Below, piece by piece: positions 1 to 6,341 of a DNA stretch of 10,738 nt; the stretch's first letter is position 1; the number at the start of each line of letters is the position of its first letter. Location: positions 1 to 10,738 of the forward strand of contig CAYRYU010000162.1 of the NCBI GenBank assembly GCA_964428355.1. Direction: 5' to 3'. Position numbers and translations under genes: made by a program. The DNA comes from CAYRYU01 sp964428355. Its GTDB lineage: Bacteria > Muiribacteriota > Ozemobacteria > Ozemobacterales > Ozemobacteraceae. The notes under the pieces were generated by a model that saw only the letters and a program-made list of their open reading frames with translations, did not search any database and was not told the origin of the DNA.

Positions 1-123
1 GAGGTTCGGTTCGCCTGATTTCATCGCTTTCCGCCGGATATCATACCAGCTTCCGCCGTTCCGTGAAAGCCGCAGGGTCGCGGATGTGATATTCTTTGTT
101 TCACCGCCAAGGAGGATTCCAAG

Positions 124-1032
124 ATGGATGAATCGACAAACCCGGGTTTCGTTCAGACGGCCTTTCGGCATGTTCCGTTGTCCCTCAGGATCGGGGCGCT
201 CTTCGGTGGGTTCATGTCCCAGTTCGGGTGGGCCTTTTTCGGTTTCGGCCTGATCTTCTTCTGGGTTTTCGGCTACAATGCCGACCTCTCTTCATTCACC
301 TACTTCCGGAACCCCGGGACCTACGTCGCAGGAAAGGTCATCGAGGTCACCGCCACCTCCGCATCGGAAGGAGAACAGCGGGTATTCGAGATCGCCTACG
401 AGTTCCAGGTCGATTCGACAGGGAACAAGACATCCCCCGAGGCCGTCCCTGCGTCCTTCAAGGGCATCTCCTTCGCCAACTCCCCCAATCTCAACGCAGG
501 GGACAAGGTGGAGGTGGAGTATGTCCCCGACAACCCTTCCATCTCCCGCATCAAGGGCTTCCGACGCAAGATGTTCGGTCCGGCTGCGCTTTTTGTCGTG
601 ATCTTCCCCCTGATCGGGCTCCCGTTCCTCATCTTCGGCTTCCTCCGGGGCCTCAAGGTGAACCGGCTCTACTCGTTTTCCAGGATCGCGAAGGGAAAGC
701 TCGCTTCCAAGTCACCGACCAACACGCGCATCAACAACAGGATCGTCTACGAGATGACTTTCCAGTTCACGGCGGAAGACGGCCGCACCTATTCGGTGGC
801 CGAGAGGACACACGAACCCGAGCTGCTCGAGGACGAAAAAGAGGAAACCCTGATCTACGACCCCACATGCCCTTCGGAAGCGGTCATGCTCGATTCCCTT
901 CCAGGCTCGCCGCGCGTCGACGGGAACGGAAACTACATCGCGGCTGATTCCTCGACCTGGTTGAACCTCATCCTCCCCACCCTGGTGATCCTGATCAACC
1001 TCCCCATCGCCGCCTACTTCCTCACCCATTGA
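124..1032 (+). CDS. DUF3592-like three-helix membrane protein
   Basis: A 302-residue membrane protein of unknown function. The ATG at 124 is preceded by AAGGAGG at 109-115 with 8 nt spacing, which fixes the start. Three hydrophobic segments are visible, at about residues 33-51, 151-174 and 279-300. Between them lie two beta-rich soluble stretches. Residues 66-140 (GTYVAGKVIEV ... GDKVEVEYVPDNPSISRI) and 188-255 (IAKGKLASK ... EETLIYDPTCPSEAVML) have the layout of the DUF3592 family: an opening GxV/GxL strand, a strand with F/Y alternation, and a closing 'G/E-x-V-x-V-x-Y-x-P' element. I therefore read it as a tandem DUF3592 protein. Membership rests on pattern recognition, not on a search. No enzyme motif is seen. 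It converges on the oxidoreductase across the first assembly gap, so it is probably its own transcription unit. Confidence 0.8.
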   Translation: MDESTNPGFVQTAFRHVPLSLRIGALFGGFMSQFGWAFFGFGLIFFWVFGYNADLSSFTYFRNPGTYVAGKVIEVTATSASEGEQRVFEIAYEFQVDSTGNKTSPEAVPASFKGISFANSPNLNAGDKVEVEYVPDNPSISRIKGFRRKMFGPAALFVVIFPLIGLPFLIFGFLRGLKVNRLYSFSRIAKGKLASKSPTNTRINNRIVYEMTFQFTAEDGRTYSVAERTHEPELLEDEKEETLIYDPTCPSEAVMLDSLPGSPRVDGNGNYIAADSSTWLNLILPTLVILINLPIAAYFLTH

Positions 1033-1112
1033 CCAGCCATTTGTCAAAGATGGATTCGAAAAGAAGGGCGAAACATCGGATTTCCAACCGGAGATCAACA
1101 CAAAGACACGAT

Positions 1113-1212
1113 NNNNNNNNNNNNNNNNNNNNNNNNNNNNNNNNNNNNNNNNNNNNNNNNNNNNNNNNNNNNNNNNNNNNNNNNNNNNNNNNNNNNNNNN
1201 NNNNNNNNNNNN
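1113..1212. other. Assembly gap (100 N)
   Basis: Exactly 100 N, the usual placeholder for a gap of unknown size. It removes the C-terminus of the reverse-strand oxidoreductase. The left flank (1099-1111) reads CACAAAGACACGA, which resembles the 9-bp-period CACAAAGA-type repeats common between genes in many bacterial drafts, so a repeat may have broken the assembly. Open frames that run through the N block are not real. Confidence 0.98.
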
Positions 1213-2417
1213 AGGCTGCGCTTCAGTTCTTCGAAGTCGCGGTTTTCGCGTACCGCTTTTTCGATCGCGCCGGCTTTGGGGCATGGACCGAGAAGAATCG
1301 CCCCACAGATTCGGCCCTGCTTCGCGACGATCTTGTGATAGACGCAAGCGGAGGGATCCTGGGCGAGAATCGTGGCGACGACTTCCCCCGATTCCGCAAG
1401 TTTTCCTTCCAGGTCGGGCTCTCCGAGACAGAGGAGATCGATCCCCGTGAGCTTGAGCCGGAAAACATCCGGCGGGAACTCGAAGGGGGCCGGCTTTCCG
1501 GCCATCGCCTTCGCGGCGCGTATTCCCCAATGGCGTGCGGCAACCCAGGTTCCCCACATCTTTCCCTGGTATTGGACAGGGTCTCCCGCCGCGAAAATCC
1601 CAGGAACCGAGGTCCGGCAATCCCCGTCGATCGTGATTCCCCTGTCGATCGAAACCCCTAGAGGTCCGAGGAGTTCCTTGCGGGGGGCGACTCCGGCGGA
1701 AACGACGAAAACTTCCCCTTCAACGCTTCCCATTCCATCGATTTCCAGGTTTCCGCGGTCTCCGGAACGCGAAAAGGCCTTTGCCTTTGCCCCCAGGATG
1801 AACTTCATCCCCTTTTTCTCGAGAGCGTCCTTGAGGATCGCAGCCCCTCGAACGTCGAGCTGTCTGGGCATCAGGCGCGGGAAGTATTCCACGATCTCGA
1901 CGCTCAACCCCAGCTTTGCGAGATGGTATGCGATCTCGAGGCCCAGGATCCCGCCCCCGATGCACACCGCGGTCTTTCTTCCCGCGGAAAAGGCCGTCAT
2001 TGCGTGGGCATCCTCGGCCGACCGGAGGCAGAAAACGCCGGGCTGCACCTTTAACCCGGGAACCGGCGGGACCGTCGCCTGGGCACCCACCGCAAGGAGA
2101 AGCATCCCGTACCGGACCTTCTCTCCGGAGGCGAGGACGAGCTCACGCGCCTTGGAATCGCCTCCCGAAACCCGGGTGGACAGGCGAAGGTCGATCCCCT
2201 TTTCGCCGTGCTTTGCAGCATCGCTCATGATGATCTTTTCGAGGGAAATGCTCTTCGAAACCACTTCGGGAAGCCGTGTCCGGTAGTAGACCGGCCAGGG
2301 CTCCTCGGTTACCAGCGTGATCTTGCCGGAAAAACCGACCTCCCTGAGAGTGAACGCCGCGGTCGACCCGGCGACGCCGTTCCCCACAATGACGACAGGT
2401 TCATTCGTTTCGCTCAT
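1213..2417 (-). CDS. FAD/NAD(P)H oxidoreductase, NirB / rubredoxin-reductase type (3' end in gap)
   Basis: A pyridine nucleotide-dependent flavoprotein oxidoreductase, probably passing electrons from NAD(P)H through FAD to a small acceptor such as rubredoxin or a ferredoxin-like partner. The ATG is at 2417, preceded in its own sense by GAGGGAAGAG. In the 401 visible residues, the FAD-binding GNGVAG lies at 12-17, after the usual beta strand VVIV. The second dinucleotide fold GGGILGLE is at 154-161, and the FAD-contacting GIFAAGDP is at 273-280. The WPVYYRTRLPEVV segment at 41-53 is typical of NirB N-terminal and rubredoxin-reductase relatives. No redox-active CxxxxC follows the first Rossmann motif, which argues against a disulfide reductase. 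The end (GAILLGPCPKAGAIEKAVRE) matches the usual C-terminal domain of this family, so few residues may be missing. A fused rubredoxin or BFD domain inside the gap cannot be excluded. Confidence 0.87.
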
Positions 2418-2462
2418 TCCGTTTCTCTTCCCTCGCTTCGATGATTAGTCCAGATCGGCCCC

Positions 2463-2491
2463 AGGATACAGGAAACGGATCCCGCCGACAA
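2463..2491 (-). promoter_or_regulatory. Candidate promoter for the oxidoreductase
   Basis: Read on the reverse strand: TTGTCG (2491-2486), a 17-nt spacer, then TATCCT (2468-2463). Each hexamer matches 4 of 6 consensus positions. The predicted transcript would begin about 38 nt before the ATG at 2417. The -35 box abuts the left end of the 12-bp repeat array. Supported by motif and position only. Confidence 0.3.
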
Positions 2492-2650
2492 TCCAACTTG
2501 CCATCCAACTTGACATCCAACTTGANNNNNNNNNNNNNNNNNNNNNNNNNNNNNNNNNNNNNNNNNNNNNNNNNNNNNNNNNNNNNNNNNNNNNNNNNNN
2601 NNNNNNNNNNNNNNNNNNNNNNNNNCATCCAACTTGACATCCAACTTGAA
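2491..2650. repeat. 12-bp tandem repeat (ATCCAACTTGAC) interrupted by an assembly gap
   Basis: Direct repeats with a 12-bp period stand on both sides of the second N block. Units at 2491, 2503 and 2515 precede the gap. Units at 2627 and 2639 follow it, the last ending in GAA instead of GAC. The phase continues on each side, so the array almost certainly runs through the gap and its copy number is unknown. Unit-to-unit junctions create TTGACA, a consensus -35 hexamer, for example at 2634-2639. The array lies in the 339-nt non-coding stretch (2418-2756) between two divergent genes. No other gene is seen in that stretch. Confidence 0.93.
2526..2625. other. Assembly gap (100 N) inside the tandem repeat
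   Basis: A second 100-N placeholder, flanked on both sides by the same 12-bp repeat. Collapse or non-resolution of the tandem array is the obvious cause. The true distance between flanks is unknown, and reading-frame continuity across it means nothing. Confidence 0.98.
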
Positions 2651-2673
2651 AATCCCCTCGAAGCTGGTAGACT
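2646..2673 (+). promoter_or_regulatory. Candidate extended -10 promoter for the yjbQ-like gene
   Basis: TTGAAA at 2646-2651 lies in the last repeat unit, 16 nt before TAGACT at 2668-2673. TGG at 2665-2667 gives an extended -10 (TGn) element. Transcription would start near 2680, leaving a leader of about 77 nt before the ATG at 2757. This is motif-based and would tie the promoter physically to the edge of the repeat array. Confidence 0.4.
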
Positions 2674-2756
2674 GTCCGGGAATCCACCCTGCGGAGCTTC
2701 GGAATGGGGAACCGCCCACCGAGCACCGCGGGAACGAGTAGCGGAGAACGAGTGCA

Positions 2757-3176
2757 ATGACAGTCGCGTCCAGGTTTCTCGAGTTTCAGACGAAAGGCAA
2801 CGCCCAGGCGGTTAACGTTACCGATGATCTTCGGTCATCCCTCGCTGAAACAGGTTTGAAAAACGGGATCTGCACGCTTTTCGTCCCGGGATCGACGGGC
2901 GGGGTCACAACCGTGGAGTTCGAACCCGGCCTGCTGCGTGATCTCCAGGAAGCCTGGGAACGCCTCGCCCCTTCCGGACACACCTACAAGCACGACGAGG
3001 CATGGGGAGACGGAAACGGGCATTCCCACATCCGCGCGTCGCTTCTCGGCGCTTCGCTTACGATTCCCTTCGTGGATGGAAATTTCGCACTCGGAACCTG
3101 GCAGCAGGTCATTTTCGTCGATTTCGACAACCGCTCGAGGTTGCGGCGCCTGGTCCTGCAGTTCCTGGGGGAATGA
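2757..3176 (+). CDS. yjbQ: YjbQ / UPF0047 family protein
   Basis: A 139-residue member of the UPF0047/YjbQ family, full length for the family (about 130-140). These are small cytosolic proteins. Some have been reported to have weak thiamine-phosphate synthase activity, and their main role is unsettled. Family signatures are clear: PGSTGGVTTVEFEPG at 44-58, His79 in YKHDEAW, GDGNGHSHIRASLLG at 84-98 and LGTWQQVIFVDFDNR at 112-126. The first signature has Gly-Ser-Thr where E. coli-type members have His-Thr-Ser/Thr. I recall this form from a separate clade of the family, so it is probably a subfamily trait and not damage. The start is the ATG at 2757, with GGAG at 2743-2746 about 10 nt upstream. 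It diverges from the oxidoreductase and converges on the exported Ala/Pro-rich gene. Confidence 0.9.
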   Translation: MTVASRFLEFQTKGNAQAVNVTDDLRSSLAETGLKNGICTLFVPGSTGGVTTVEFEPGLLRDLQEAWERLAPSGHTYKHDEAWGDGNGHSHIRASLLGASLTIPFVDGNFALGTWQQVIFVDFDNRSRLRRLVLQFLGE

Positions 3177-3249
3177 TCCCACGGAGCAGATAGTGCCCGC
3201 GTGGGCCGCGTGGCTGGTTGTCTGTTCAGGGCCAGGGTCGGAACCCGGG

Positions 3250-3894
3250 TCAGGGACCGGTACTGGGGCTCGCTGACGAAGCCACACCGGTTTGATCTCC
3301 CGAGGCCGTCATTCCCGGGGGTTCGATGGGAGCGGGAGCGGGAGCAGGAGAACCGGAGCCAGTAGCGGTCGGAACGGAATCTTCGAGGGGGACCGGGATC
3401 TTTTCCAGCACCGGGTTTCCCGGGGTGGTTCCGGAAGCGTCGGGGGTTACCACGGTTTCGACCGCCACTGAAGCCGCCGCGGGCAAAACAGTTGTCGGGG
3501 AAGCCGGGACAACCGCGGCCGAAGAAATGGCGGGGGCGGGTGGAACCGCCAGTTCGGCGCTTCCGGGGCTCCTCGCCTCCGGGAGGGTTTCGGGGATCCC
3601 TGTCGCGGGATTTCCCACCGGGGGCGCGACGATGCGGGTCGTTCCCTTTTCATCGATGGGGGTTCCCTTGAGGACAGCCATGTATTCAGCGTAAACATCG
3701 TTGTATTCCCTGAGACGCTGCGAGGCCTGCGGATCCTGCGCAACCTTGGCCTTCAGATAGGCTTTGTATGCGTCGAGGTAACGGTTGGTCAGACCCGCGA
3801 GGCGATTCGGCTCATTTCCCGCAAAAAGGGCCACGCCGGGACTGGAGACCAGGAGAAGGAGGAGAAAAACGCACCACGGACGTGAAGGAGACAT
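3250..3894 (-). CDS. Exported Ala/Pro-rich protein of unknown function
   Basis: A 214-residue protein that I do not recognise as a named family. The reading frame stays open further upstream, but the start is set at the ATG at 3894 because GGAGG stands 5 nt before it. Residues 1-25 (MSPSRPW, a CVFLLLLLV core, then a possible cut after LFA) look like a Sec signal peptide. Residues 31-76 form a Tyr-rich, charged, probably helical stretch with YLDAYKAYLKAK and YNDVYAEYM spacing. From about residue 90 to the end the chain is low-complexity Ala/Pro/Ser/Thr/Val, including a PAPAPAP run near 183-189, and is likely a disordered linker or wall-spanning tail. It lies 47 nt downstream of the phosphatase on the same strand, so the two are probably co-transcribed and both act outside the cytoplasm. 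The Ala/Pro-rich half produces long open frames on the other strand, which I regard as shadows. Confidence 0.75.
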   Translation of the reverse strand: MSPSRPWCVFLLLLLVSSPGVALFAGNEPNRLAGLTNRYLDAYKAYLKAKVAQDPQASQRLREYNDVYAEYMAVLKGTPIDEKGTTRIVAPPVGNPATGIPETLPEARSPGSAELAVPPAPAISSAAVVPASPTTVLPAAASVAVETVVTPDASGTTPGNPVLEKIPVPLEDSVPTATGSGSPAPAPAPIEPPGMTASGDQTGVASSASPSTGP

Positions 3895-3941
3895 CGGATC
3901 CTCCATTTCGGCGAAGGTCGATTTCGAGCCGGGGAAGGGGC

Positions 3942-4979
3942 TCACCAACCCCAGGTGCCCGTCCCGCGAAGAGGTTGTTCCGCGATCGAGCCGGCGGGGG
4001 AGGGAGCGGGAACCTGGAAGAGAACCTTCTCCGGACGATCGGGAAACCGGGCCCGGAAAGCCATCTTCCCGGTATCCTGGATCGTGATAAGCAGCCCGCC
4101 GCCCTTGCTTGCACCGAAGACCGGGGTCATCCCGATATCGATTCCAACGAGGCAGCAATCCTTGGTGTTGATGTCGCCCGTCTTTCCCATTGCGCCGACG
4201 GTGTGGCCGAACACGACACCCCGGACACCGAAGAGTTTCAGGTTCTCTTCCACCAGACCCTTGTCATCCCACCATTCGCGGTTCCAGAGTGGGCCATTGT
4301 CATCCATGAAGAGGCCGGCGTTGAAATTTCCCCGGTCGAGGACCTCCCGGAAATCCGCGGCAAGGTCCGAACGGCTGATCGCGGGTTTGGGAAGTCCGCC
4401 ATGGACGAAAAGAAAACCGTTCACGATCGCGAACAGGGGGCGGCGGCGGATCCAGGAGCCGTATTTTCCCGATTCCGAGATGGCCTGGTGGAAGTCCAGT
4501 CCTGCCTTGGTATAGGAATCGATCGTGTTCTGGTAATGCTGCTTCTTGGGTGGTTTGAGAGTGTTGGCCCACTTCTCGACCGTTCCGTTGAGGAGGAGGA
4601 TTTCGTGATTCCCCAGGATCGGGATGACCTTTCCCCCGGCCTCATGGGCCTGAACTTCGAGCGACATGACCGCTTCCTGGACTTCCCGGGTGTACATTCC
4701 GCGGTCGTTGAAGTCGCCGGTGAAGATGAGAACAGCGTCTCCGCCGGTCCAGGCGAGTTCGAACCCGTCTGGGTCCGTTCGTTTTGCCACCCCCAGGCAT
4801 TCAAGAGATGCGGCGAATTCCGGAAACGCTCCATGGACATCGCCCACGACGGCAACCTTTGGAGCGTAGGGAATCTCGACCCACGGAGGATCCTTTTCCC
4901 AGTCCCGCGCAGAAACCTGGGAACAAAGAGAAAGAAGGAAAAGGACCAGGACAACCAGCGCTCTTCGTGAAAACTTCAT
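3942..4979 (-). CDS. Exported Shewanella-like metallophosphatase (PPP family)
   Basis: A 345-residue calcineurin-fold phosphoesterase with a two-metal site. The ATG at 4979 has GGAGG about 9 nt upstream, and residues 1-24 (KFSRR, a hydrophobic core, then QVSA|RD) form a signal peptide, so it probably acts in the periplasm. The PPP signature residues appear in order: GDVHG at 46-50, GDFNDRG at 88-94, GNHE at 123-126, FVHGG at 191-195 and FGHT at 257-260. Together they supply the metal-binding Asp, Asn and His set. The GDxxDRG + GNHE + VHGG combination with a secretion signal fits the bacterial Shewanella-like phosphatases, whose plant and protist relatives dephosphorylate phosphotyrosine or phosphoserine/threonine. 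The substrate here is unknown. Nothing suggests inactivation. The downstream Ala/Pro-rich secreted protein is a plausible partner by proximity only. Confidence 0.88.
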   Translation of the reverse strand: MKFSRRALVVLVLFLLSLCSQVSARDWEKDPPWVEIPYAPKVAVVGDVHGAFPEFAASLECLGVAKRTDPDGFELAWTGGDAVLIFTGDFNDRGMYTREVQEAVMSLEVQAHEAGGKVIPILGNHEILLLNGTVEKWANTLKPPKKQHYQNTIDSYTKAGLDFHQAISESGKYGSWIRRRPLFAIVNGFLFVHGGLPKPAISRSDLAADFREVLDRGNFNAGLFMDDNGPLWNREWWDDKGLVEENLKLFGVRGVVFGHTVGAMGKTGDINTKDCCLVGIDIGMTPVFGASKGGGLLITIQDTGKMAFRARFPDRPEKVLFQVPAPSPAGSIAEQPLRGTGTWGW

Positions 4980-5050
4980 GCTGCCACCCTCCGCAATTTC
5001 TCCCTCGAGGGCTTGGCTCTGCCACCGGGGAGGAATCATCCGACAAATCC

Positions 5051-5059
5051 ATGATACCA
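5051..5059 (-). promoter_or_regulatory. Candidate extended -10 element for the phosphatase operon
   Basis: On the reverse strand TGG (5059-5057) is followed directly by TATCAT (5056-5051), a 5/6 match to TATAAT with an extended -10. No good -35 is found at 16-18 nt. TTGCCC stands 20 nt upstream. A start near 5044 would leave a leader of about 65 nt before the ATG at 4979. Confidence 0.35.
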
Positions 5060-5200
5060 CAATTTTTCAAGACGCAGGGCAAGCCCCATCTCATCGAGTC
5101 ACCTTTCCTCAAACTCTCCGGGAATTGGTTCAGGGAGTCGAGTTCTGCCGATCCTGCCCAGCAAATCGTCCAATGGGCCTTTTCCCCAGCGGCATTGTGG

Positions 5201-5230
5201 TTGAACCGGGATTGGCACCCCTGATATAAT
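5201..5230 (+). promoter_or_regulatory. Sigma70-type promoter of the minor-pilin operon
   Basis: TTGAAC at 5201-5206, an 18-nt spacer, and a perfect TATAAT at 5225-5230 preceded by TGA (5222-5224), i.e. an extended -10. This is the best promoter in the window and lies just upstream of the first pilin gene. The hexamer ends only 19 nt before the ATG at 5250, so the predicted leader is about 12-13 nt. Confidence 0.6.
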
Positions 5231-5249
5231 GAGTTGAGGAAGAAGGGGA

Positions 5250-5864
5250 ATGAGGGGTTTTTCGCTCGTCGAAATCATGGTGGTGGTGGTCGTTCTCGGG
5301 ATCATCGCCACGGCAGGGTATCCCCGCCTGATGGGGTTCGCCGAGGATATCCGCCTCGAACAGGAGGCCATGCTCCTTTTCAGCGACCTCTCTCTCGTAC
5401 GGGCTTCCGCGATCGCCATGGGACAGGCACCCGGTGGGCCATGGAGGGTCGAGTTCTTCCCACCCCGTTCCCTCGCTCCCCTTGCTGCAAACGCGACCGG
5501 CCCCTACACCGGATTCGATTGCCTCGACCCAAGCGGAAACCCCGTGCGTCCCGCGATGCGGGAAAAACAGAAAGAAAGGGAAGGAGACGCAGACCAGGCC
5601 GAGGATCGCGCTCTTGCACGGAACAGCGGCCTTCACAAGGTGTGTTTCTACTTCTCGGACCCGCCGCCCCCCGTGCCTTCCGTGGCGACGATCGCTTTCG
5701 ATTTCAACGGCCAGCTGACCTCGCCCACCCCGGCCAGCGTCACGATTCGTGCTTATCTGTACAACCAGGCCACCCGCTCACTGGTGTCCGAGATTCCACC
5801 CTGGGAGATCGTTCTCGACAATGCCGCCCCCGGCCAGAATTTCATGAGGATCCGGAGGCCCTGA
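5250..5864 (+). CDS. FimT/GspH-like prepilin (minor pilin / pseudopilin)
   Basis: A 204-residue class III prepilin. The leader is only three residues: MRG|FSLVEIMVVVVVLGIIA. Prepilin peptidase should cut after Gly3 and methylate Phe4. Glu8 is the conserved Glu+5 that guides assembly at the inner membrane. The hydrophobic helix runs to about residue 23, and the soluble part begins with the FimT/GspH-type pattern (LSLVRASAIAMGQ, 47-59). Cys91 and Cys132 could form a disulfide. Between them, residues 104-122 (REKQKEREGDADQAEDRAL) form a strongly charged insert that is unusual in pilins. The start has GAGGA at 5236-5240, 9 nt away, and a second purine run, AAGGGG, immediately before the ATG. As first gene of the cluster it is expected to help initiate the pilus or pseudopilus tip complex. 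Whether the machine is a type IV pilus or a type II secretion system cannot be told from the window. Confidence 0.86.
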   Translation: MRGFSLVEIMVVVVVLGIIATAGYPRLMGFAEDIRLEQEAMLLFSDLSLVRASAIAMGQAPGGPWRVEFFPPRSLAPLAANATGPYTGFDCLDPSGNPVRPAMREKQKEREGDADQAEDRALARNSGLHKVCFYFSDPPPPVPSVATIAFDFNGQLTSPTPASVTIRAYLYNQATRSLVSEIPPWEIVLDNAAPGQNFMRIRRP

Positions 5865-5866
5865 AG

Positions 5867-5923
5867 ATGAGTTCCCCTCGGAAATGTTTTCTGACGATGC
5901 AAGGTCGAAATGATAAGAAGTAA
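5867..5923 (+). CDS. Possible 18-codon coupling ORF before the PilV-like gene
   Basis: A short frame, MSSPRKCFLTMQGRNDKK, starts at ATG 5867 with GGAGG at 5854-5858 spaced 8 nt, a better site than that of the next real gene. It ends with TAA at 5921-5923, so it overlaps the PilV-like start (5910) by 14 nt. It could act as a translational-coupling leader. Equally, the GGAGG may be chance inside the Arg-rich end of the FimT-like gene. No family resemblance. Confidence 0.2.
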   Translation: MSSPRKCFLTMQGRNDKK

Positions 5924-6338
5924 CGCGAGAGCCCCGGGATATCTGCTCATGGAAAGCCTTGTCGCGATGCTGGTGATGTCCGCCATCGTGGTTTCCCTGC
6001 TTTCTTCGATGAAGGCCAGCACCACCGAGTCCGGAACCGCGAAGATGCAGACCCAGGCACTGACCCTCTGCGAATCGAAGATCGAGGAACTGCGTTATCT
6101 CGTCGCTCTCGACCCCGGGCTCCTCGCGGTTCCCCCGCTTCCCGGGGCCGCATCCAACACTCTCAATGCCCCCACCCTCGATCCACTCTATCTTGCCGAC
6201 TTCACTGTTTCGCCTCTTCCCCAGCCGTTTCCCTGGGTTCAACCGGACAGGCTTTTCCGGTTGGACATGTCGGTGCATTTCCGGGATGACCCCGTTCCTC
6301 TCGCAACCCTCACGACGGTCATTGCCAGGAGGGGTTGA
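5910..6338 (+). CDS. PilV/GspI-like prepilin
   Basis: A 142-residue class III prepilin. The leader MIRSNARAPG ends in Gly10, and the mature chain starts YLLMESLVAMLVMSAIVVS, with Glu15 at +5. Tyr at +1 instead of Phe or Met is tolerated but less usual. After the hydrophobic helix (about 11-32) comes the motif LTLCESKIEELR (51-62), typical of PilV/GspI proteins, in which this helix packs against partner pseudopilins. The remainder is Pro-rich and short, in keeping with GspI-size members. The ATG at 5910 is preceded by a modest AAGG at 5901-5904. Translation may depend on coupling, since an upstream short frame overlaps the start. The gene sits 45 nt after the FimT-like gene and 3 nt before the propeller pilin, which implies one operon and a joint tip complex. 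Confidence 0.85.
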   Translation: MIRSNARAPGYLLMESLVAMLVMSAIVVSLLSSMKASTTESGTAKMQTQALTLCESKIEELRYLVALDPGLLAVPPLPGAASNTLNAPTLDPLYLADFTVSPLPQPFPWVQPDRLFRLDMSVHFRDDPVPLATLTTVIARRG

Positions 6339-6341
6339 GAA

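Noticed and set aside
63..93. Promoter for the DUF3592-like gene (GTGAAA ... TGT GATATT)
   Set aside because: The -10 matches 4 of 6, and the only -35 candidate needs a 19-nt spacer. Too weak to list.
1029..1047. Hairpin TTGAC...GTCAA as terminator of the DUF3592-like gene
   Set aside because: Only a 5-bp AT-rich stem with a 9-nt loop, overlapping the stop codon and not followed by a T run.
1029..1661. Forward open frame through the first N block
   Set aside because: It owes its length to unread N bases and lies antisense to a clearly recognisable flavoprotein; no family-like sequence.
2491..2650. CRISPR array or origin iterons
   Set aside because: Units are 12 bp, contiguous and have no spacers; no cas, dnaA or rep gene nearby. 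A simple tandem repeat explains it.
2401..2757. Reverse frames through the tandem repeat giving KLDV / SSWM / QVGC four-residue repeats
   Set aside because: All three frames stay open because the repeat lacks stops and is a multiple of three. The frame also changes across the arbitrary 100-N gap, so there is no evidence of coding.
3165..3249. Bidirectional terminator between the converging yjbQ-like and Ala/Pro-rich genes
   Set aside because: Only 4-bp G/C stems (GGGA/TCCC, GCCC/GGGC) and no T tract on either strand.
3326..3694. Forward frame rich in Gly/Ala/Glu (MGAGAGAGEPEP...)
   Set aside because: Mirror image of the Ala/Pro-rich tail of the reverse-strand exported protein; no ribosome site and no independent support.
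3768..4970. 400-codon forward open frame
   Set aside because: Antisense to the signal-peptide protein and the phosphatase, which have intact motifs. High GC content keeps such antisense frames open.
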